Shown here piece after piece: positions 60,185 to 64,000 of a stretch of 64,000 nucleotides of DNA. The notes below the pieces were generated by a model. It did no database searches, was not told the DNA's origin, and was given only the letters and a program-made list of their open reading frames with translations. How positions within the stretch are numbered: the first letter of the stretch is position 1; every line of letters begins with the position of its first letter. The translations under genes were made by a program, and so were the position numbers. The DNA is from Varanus komodoensis (taxonomy: Eukaryota > Chordata > Lepidosauria > Squamata > Varanidae): NCBI RefSeq assembly GCF_004798865.1, contig NW_025335589.1, forward strand, positions 16,202,790-16,266,789, read 5' to 3'.

Positions 60185-60375
60185 AGCTCACATGTAAGGA
60201 TAAGCCATGGTGGAAACCCATGTGGCGTGACTTGTCATTATATGTGAACCCAGCATGATTGGTGAAGTGTGGTAAGGATGGTCTCCATGGAACCATGGAG
60301 AGAAACAACAGTTTGTTGTATGGTTTCCATGCCTCACCATGGCTTGTTTGTGAGTCTGAACTCCAGTTCCATGTT
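60185..60375. repeat. Palindromic DNA-transposon-like repeat
   Basis: It contains ataagccatggtggaaaccc, gtgacttgtcattatatgtg and ggtttccatgcctcaccatg, then gcttgtttgtgagtctgaac, giving partly inverted arms. A perfect 9-bp inverted repeat, tctccatgg/ccatggaga with a 2-base spacer, lies at 60282-60301. Confidence 0.4.
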
Positions 60376-60599
60376 TCCACACGGTTTCCACTTTTCCACC
60401 CATAAATGTTCTTGTTGGGCATCCCAGAATCACCATAACCTACATTCTGAAGAAGATGACCTTGGGGACTCAGCAATGAAAATTGTGGAAACTTTGGAAA
60501 AGGCAGAGGCCTTTGAAGCACCCTCAGTGTTGCTGCCCAAGGTTCCCAGGCCGACCAGGAAGGCATAGATGTTCTGAAAGAGATGGAAGGGATCCAAGA

Positions 60600-60925
60600 A
60601 GAGGAGGAAAGAGAGCTGTTGCCTTGCCCAGTCCCTGACCCCATGCCAAGGCATTGGAAGAGATGAGCTACTCAGTCAGAGGGCTTGCTTAGGTCTTGCA
60701 GCCTGGCCCTTCACCAGTGGGAGCCACCATGAGGGTACAGCACACAATTACTGAACAGGCAGAATAATAGGAAGAAATTCCAAGTTTGGGTTCAGCACTT
60801 TCACATGAGCAGAGGCTTCTCTTCCAGCCTACTAGAGGACTTTTCAAGTTCTGTAGCTGCAAAGTGCCAATAAAGATCTGCGTTGGAAAGAGACCATTTG
60901 TCTATCTTGTTCCTGATAGTTCTTA
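60600..60925 (+). repeat. Unclassified interspersed repeat, possibly an LTR-element relic
   Basis: It shares about 75 bases with 23405-23480 on the same strand. An AATAAA word at 60869-60874 follows the shared part. The texture recalls reptile retroelement ends, but no terminal repeat pair or coding region was seen. If it is a virus-like element it is only a short broken remnant. Confidence 0.3.
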
Positions 60926-61179
60926 GGACTGTTCACAAGCCCTTCTGCCCTGCCACAACTGCAGGGCAACACATTCCCAATGACCAGCCAAGAAACTTTC
61001 CCAAGCATGTTTTCTTGGGAAAGAAACTTCCCAAACTTCCCAACAGGACATATCCTGGGTTTAACTGGCTAGCCATGGTGAATCCCACAAAAATAGCCTC
61101 TCTCATTTCTGCAGACACAAACACTCTTATACTCTCTTCCTCCCTTACATAGATGCCAAAGTATGCCAGGATAGAGAAG
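60926..61179. other. Unclassified noncoding DNA
   Basis: Nothing recognised. Confidence 0.4.
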
Positions 61180-61640
61180 TTTACTATTATATTTATTTAT
61201 TTAAAATGTTTCTTAGCCACCTATCAGGGCAAGAGCCCTCTCCAGGCAAGATGCAACATCACATTACAGAATAAAAACCAATGTGTTGTTTAAAATTGTA
61301 ACAGTAACATGATCAAAACAGTAAAAACACAATAAAAACAGCAACAAGAATATCAGGGAAGGCCAGAGTAATAGTATGTTTTGTGGGCCTTCTTAAAAGC
61401 ATGCAGTGATGGAACCCAGCAGATATCTGATGGCAACGTATTCTAATGATGTGGGTCTGCTGTGGAAAAGGCCCTGCCTTGTATGGTCACCTATATAACT
61501 GCTCTCAAAGATGAGCAGATGACGAAGTCCTGCTTTGCTGATCTGAAAGTGCAGGCAGGTTGGTATGGGCAAAGTCTGTCCTTCAAGTAATTTGCTTCCA
61601 AACCAATTTAGCCTTTTAAAGGACAAAGCTCACACTTGAA
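61180..61640 (-). mobile_element. Degenerate LINE-like interspersed repeat
   Basis: The plus strand starts tatttatttatttaaaatgt, then ttcttagccacctatcaggg, tgtttaaaattgtaacagta and gtaaaaacacaataaaaac. It continues ctgtggaaaaggccctgcct and accaatttagccttttaaa. Same family and orientation as 11801-12300, with the A-rich tail at the left. Sense is therefore minus. Clade uncertain (L2/CR1-type suspected). Confidence 0.6.
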
Positions 61641-61675
61641 ATTGGTCTCAGATGCATCAGTCTGAACCTTCCCTC

Positions 61676-61748
61676 CCTGCCTGGGAGTAAGCGCTATTGA
61701 ATTCAGTGGGAATTGGGTTTGAGAAGACATGCACAGCTTTGTGCTGTG
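61676..61748 (+). repeat. Short quasi-palindromic reptile repeat
   Basis: It contains ctgcctgggagtaagcgcta, ttgaattcagtgggaattgg and agacatgcacagctttgtgc, the same unit as 11147-11214. Confidence 0.6.
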
Positions 61749-63130
61749 AGTCTCCCCCACCATGGAAGCACTCTTTCTCTGCCCTCTTGATACAAAAAAA
61801 GCCTCATTTCATTCTCCTACAGCCTATTCAGAAGGGGTCTCAGATGAAGAAATGACTGACATGGCAGGGCGGGAGAGTAAAAACTGTTTAAAGAGCAGTA
61901 ATAATGCAGCTGGGAAAATTGTTCAAAAGAACAAACTCTGTGAAGAGAACGAGGAAAAGAGGATTAGTGTACGATAGGGGTTGCTTGCATTTTCTGCCAG
62001 TGGAACTCGTACAAGATAAGGCTGAATAGAAACCCATTTGCTGGCTACTGAGCTGAACTACAAGTGAAAGGGAATAAAAAGATCTAAAGGCATATAACTA
62101 CTACCCTTGCCAAGTGCGATGTTTTTGTCAGTGTATAATGGAGGTCTGAGAAGGAAGAATTATCTCCCAAAACAATCCTCTAAGTCACTTGAAATATAAG
62201 GCATATTTACAATAATAACCAGGACAGTGCAAAGGGAGCAGATGCTACATCCATAATCTCTTTTGGGGAGCCTTAAAAGCCTCCTAATATGAGTAGTAAT
62301 CCATTGGTACTTCTTTTCCTTAAAAAAAAAAAAAGCTCTAAATGCATTACAACAGCCCTCTCCCCATAACTGTTTACATTTCCACTTGCACTATCAAGCT
62401 TTGCTAGAATTTACTTGGGTGATCCCTTTTGTGTAAGATGCATTTCAGTTTGATAAATGGCAGACAGCTTATCGAAAACTCTCCTGAGTCCCTGAGCCGA
62501 ATGCCAACAGGTGCATCATTTTCAAGGTCTGGAGCTGCAATAGGAGATATTCTGGATCAGGGCTTCTGCAAAAGAGTTTCATCCCCTCGCACCCTTTCCT
62601 TTCCCTCATGTCATTGCCATGCCACAAGATCTCTGAAGCACTGAGGCTTAACCACCAGACCCACATAACACCCCCTCAAAAAAAAGGGATAGGCAATTGG
62701 GAAGGCAGCAAGCAGGCTTAGGATGAGTTCTTGAGTCCATACCAGAGCTTACTGCCTGAAACTGCACAGCATCTTTAACTGTTATGTCAGTAGGTGGCCT
62801 GCAAGGCATGTGCCTGGTAACAGAGGTTCATTTTCTTATTTTTCTTTTAAAATAAGGTAAATAAAGAAATGCAAATAACAAGCACAATATGCTTTTCTAT
62901 CCCAACATTCTTGAGTAAATATATTTAGCAACTGCTTTTTGTTCTACATGCAGTAAATCCATTTTATTCCTGTAATTATGAAGATGGTATGATTCAAGTA
63001 AGCTTATAATGTGAAACTGCACATGCTCACAATATTTCAAATATTTCTTCTTTAAAAAAAAAACAGTGGAGTGTCGTTGTTTTGCTGTAGCCTATAGGAG
63101 CTGGTCAAAGTTCAAAGTTCAAAGCTGGTC
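61749..63130. other. Unclassified noncoding DNA
   Basis: 62390-62520 is an AT-rich patch without visible repeats (cagcttatcgaaaactctcc). The rest is not recognised. Confidence 0.4.
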
Positions 63131-63575
63131 ATAGTCAAAGCTATGGTTTTCCCAATTGTAATGTATGGCTGTGAGAGTTGGACCATAAGGAAAACTGAGT
63201 GCCGAAGAATTGAGGCCTTTGAATTATGGTGCTGGAGAAGACTCCTGAGAGTCCCTTGGACTGCAAGGAGATCAAACCAATCAGTCTTAGAGGAGTGACT
63301 GCTCTTTAGAAGGCCAGATACTGAAGGTGAAACTCAAATACTTTGGCCACCTAATGAGAAGGAAGGACTCCCTGGAGAAGACCCTGATGCTGGGAAGGAT
63401 TGACAGCAAATGGGGAAGGGGATGGCAGAGGATGAGGTGGCTGGATGGGGTCACTAGAGTGGAGGATGTGGACTTGGGTGGACTTTGAGGGATGGTGTAA
63501 GACAGGAGAGCTGGGAAGGGTGCTGTCCATATGGTCATGATGGGCCGGGCAAACTTTGCAACTAAATAATAAATA
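63131..63575 (+). mobile_element. BovB LINE, C-terminal ORF and 3' end, better preserved
   Basis: An open stretch of about 55 codons encodes KAMVFPIVMYGCESWT, then IRKTECRRIEAFEL and WCWRRLLRVPWTARRSNQS, very close to the ruminant and squamate BovB C-terminus. It is followed by a stop and then by DNA for 'KLKYFGHLMRRKDSLEKTLM'-like sequence in another frame (ctggagaagaccctgatgct). The 3' end passes catatggtcatgatgggccg into an (AAAT)n-like tail. It is 5'-truncated and clearly less decayed than the copies at 26.4 and 49.4 kb. Its residues differ from theirs, suggesting another BovB sublineage. Confidence 0.92.
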
Positions 63576-64000
63576 AATAAAAACAAAAATGTAGGAGCTG
63601 GAGAAGCAGTTGCAGAGTAAACAATGGCAATGGGGATGGTGAGAATAGAAATGTGAGCCATTTAACAGCTGAAGCAATAATTATGTTATCTGAACACTGA
63701 AAATGAATTCGTTTGGACAAAGCCCTGGGTAGAAGGACAGACATAAAGGTGCCTCAGTAGTAAGTGTGGATGTTGGAATACTGGATTTTCTGAATTTCTG
63801 TATGGAAGGAAATGCAGATCCTTCAGACTGTTCATTTCTCCACATTTTGTGATGTGATTCTTAGATCAAGAATGCAAACAATATGAATACATTGCAATGT
63901 TCATTCAGAACACACTTATGACTGAAGGCATGTCAACCTAGCATGAGAATGGTCTAGCCATCTCTAGCAGTAATTCATGAAGAAGGAATCATTTACCATA
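63576..64000. other. Unclassified noncoding DNA
   Basis: Nothing recognised up to the window end. Confidence 0.4.

Noticed and set aside
60183-60644. 153-codon minus frame as a gene
   Set aside because: It crosses a palindromic repeat and an unclassified repeat, and other frames over the same DNA are also open.
63287-63677. Long minus frames (124 and 108 codons)
   Set aside because: They are antisense shadows of the plus-strand BovB 3' end and its tail.

Overview
The window looks like ordinary nuclear DNA from a squamate reptile (lizard or snake). It is AT-rich and CpG-poor. It carries a repeat mixture typical of that group as known from published genomes: BovB/RTE LINEs, CR1/L3 LINEs, L2-like LINE ends, tRNA-headed SINEs with a MIR-like core, one Sauria-type SINE, and short palindromic or hAT-type DNA elements. 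I cannot name the species.

I found no convincing host protein-coding gene, exon chain, tRNA gene, rRNA or CRISPR array. No open frame exceeds about 155 codons, and the few that I can recognise are pieces of LINE proteins. The window is best read as intergenic or deep intronic DNA.

Layout: 1-8.8 kb is mostly unclassified sequence with a palindromic element at 1.4 kb and a CR1/L3 end at 5.3 kb. At 8.8-10 kb lie a Sauria-type SINE with a clean target-site duplication and a CORE-SINE. 11.1-17.1 kb holds decayed LINE pieces: a minus-strand LINE-like repeat, an L3 copy and two successive L2-like ends. 17.8-20.6 kb has few repeats and includes candidate conserved noncoding blocks. 24.1-25.7 kb has two dinucleotide microsatellites, a degenerate telomere-like patch and a BovB-type tail. 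26.4-28.6 kb is a long BovB LINE, internally shortened and split by a small hAT element with an 8-bp duplication. 29.3-31.9 kb is a long minus-strand CR1/L3 LINE split by a SINE. 32.7-35.3 kb holds a CR1 ORF1 relic, SINEs and a CR1 3' end with its octamer-type tail. 36.7-38.8 kb is AT-rich and almost repeat-free, the best candidate regulatory interval. 41.4-41.8 kb is a long pyrimidine-rich tract. 44.4-44.6, 48.1-49.6, 51.0-52.0 and 55.6-58 kb carry further nested repeat fragments. 58.3-58.8 kb is another repeat-free block. 60.2-61.7 kb is repeat-rich again, and 63.1-63.6 kb is a better preserved BovB 3' end.

There is no gene system to assemble. The elements are independent insertions, and their nesting gives a relative chronology: the BovB at 26-28 kb predates its hAT guest, and the CR1/L3 at 29-32 kb predates its SINE guest. 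The most useful leads are the repeat-free AT-rich blocks, the CpG-retaining block near 20.0 kb and the nested insertions. Family names come from recognising translated motifs and consensus-like strings by eye, not from a database search.
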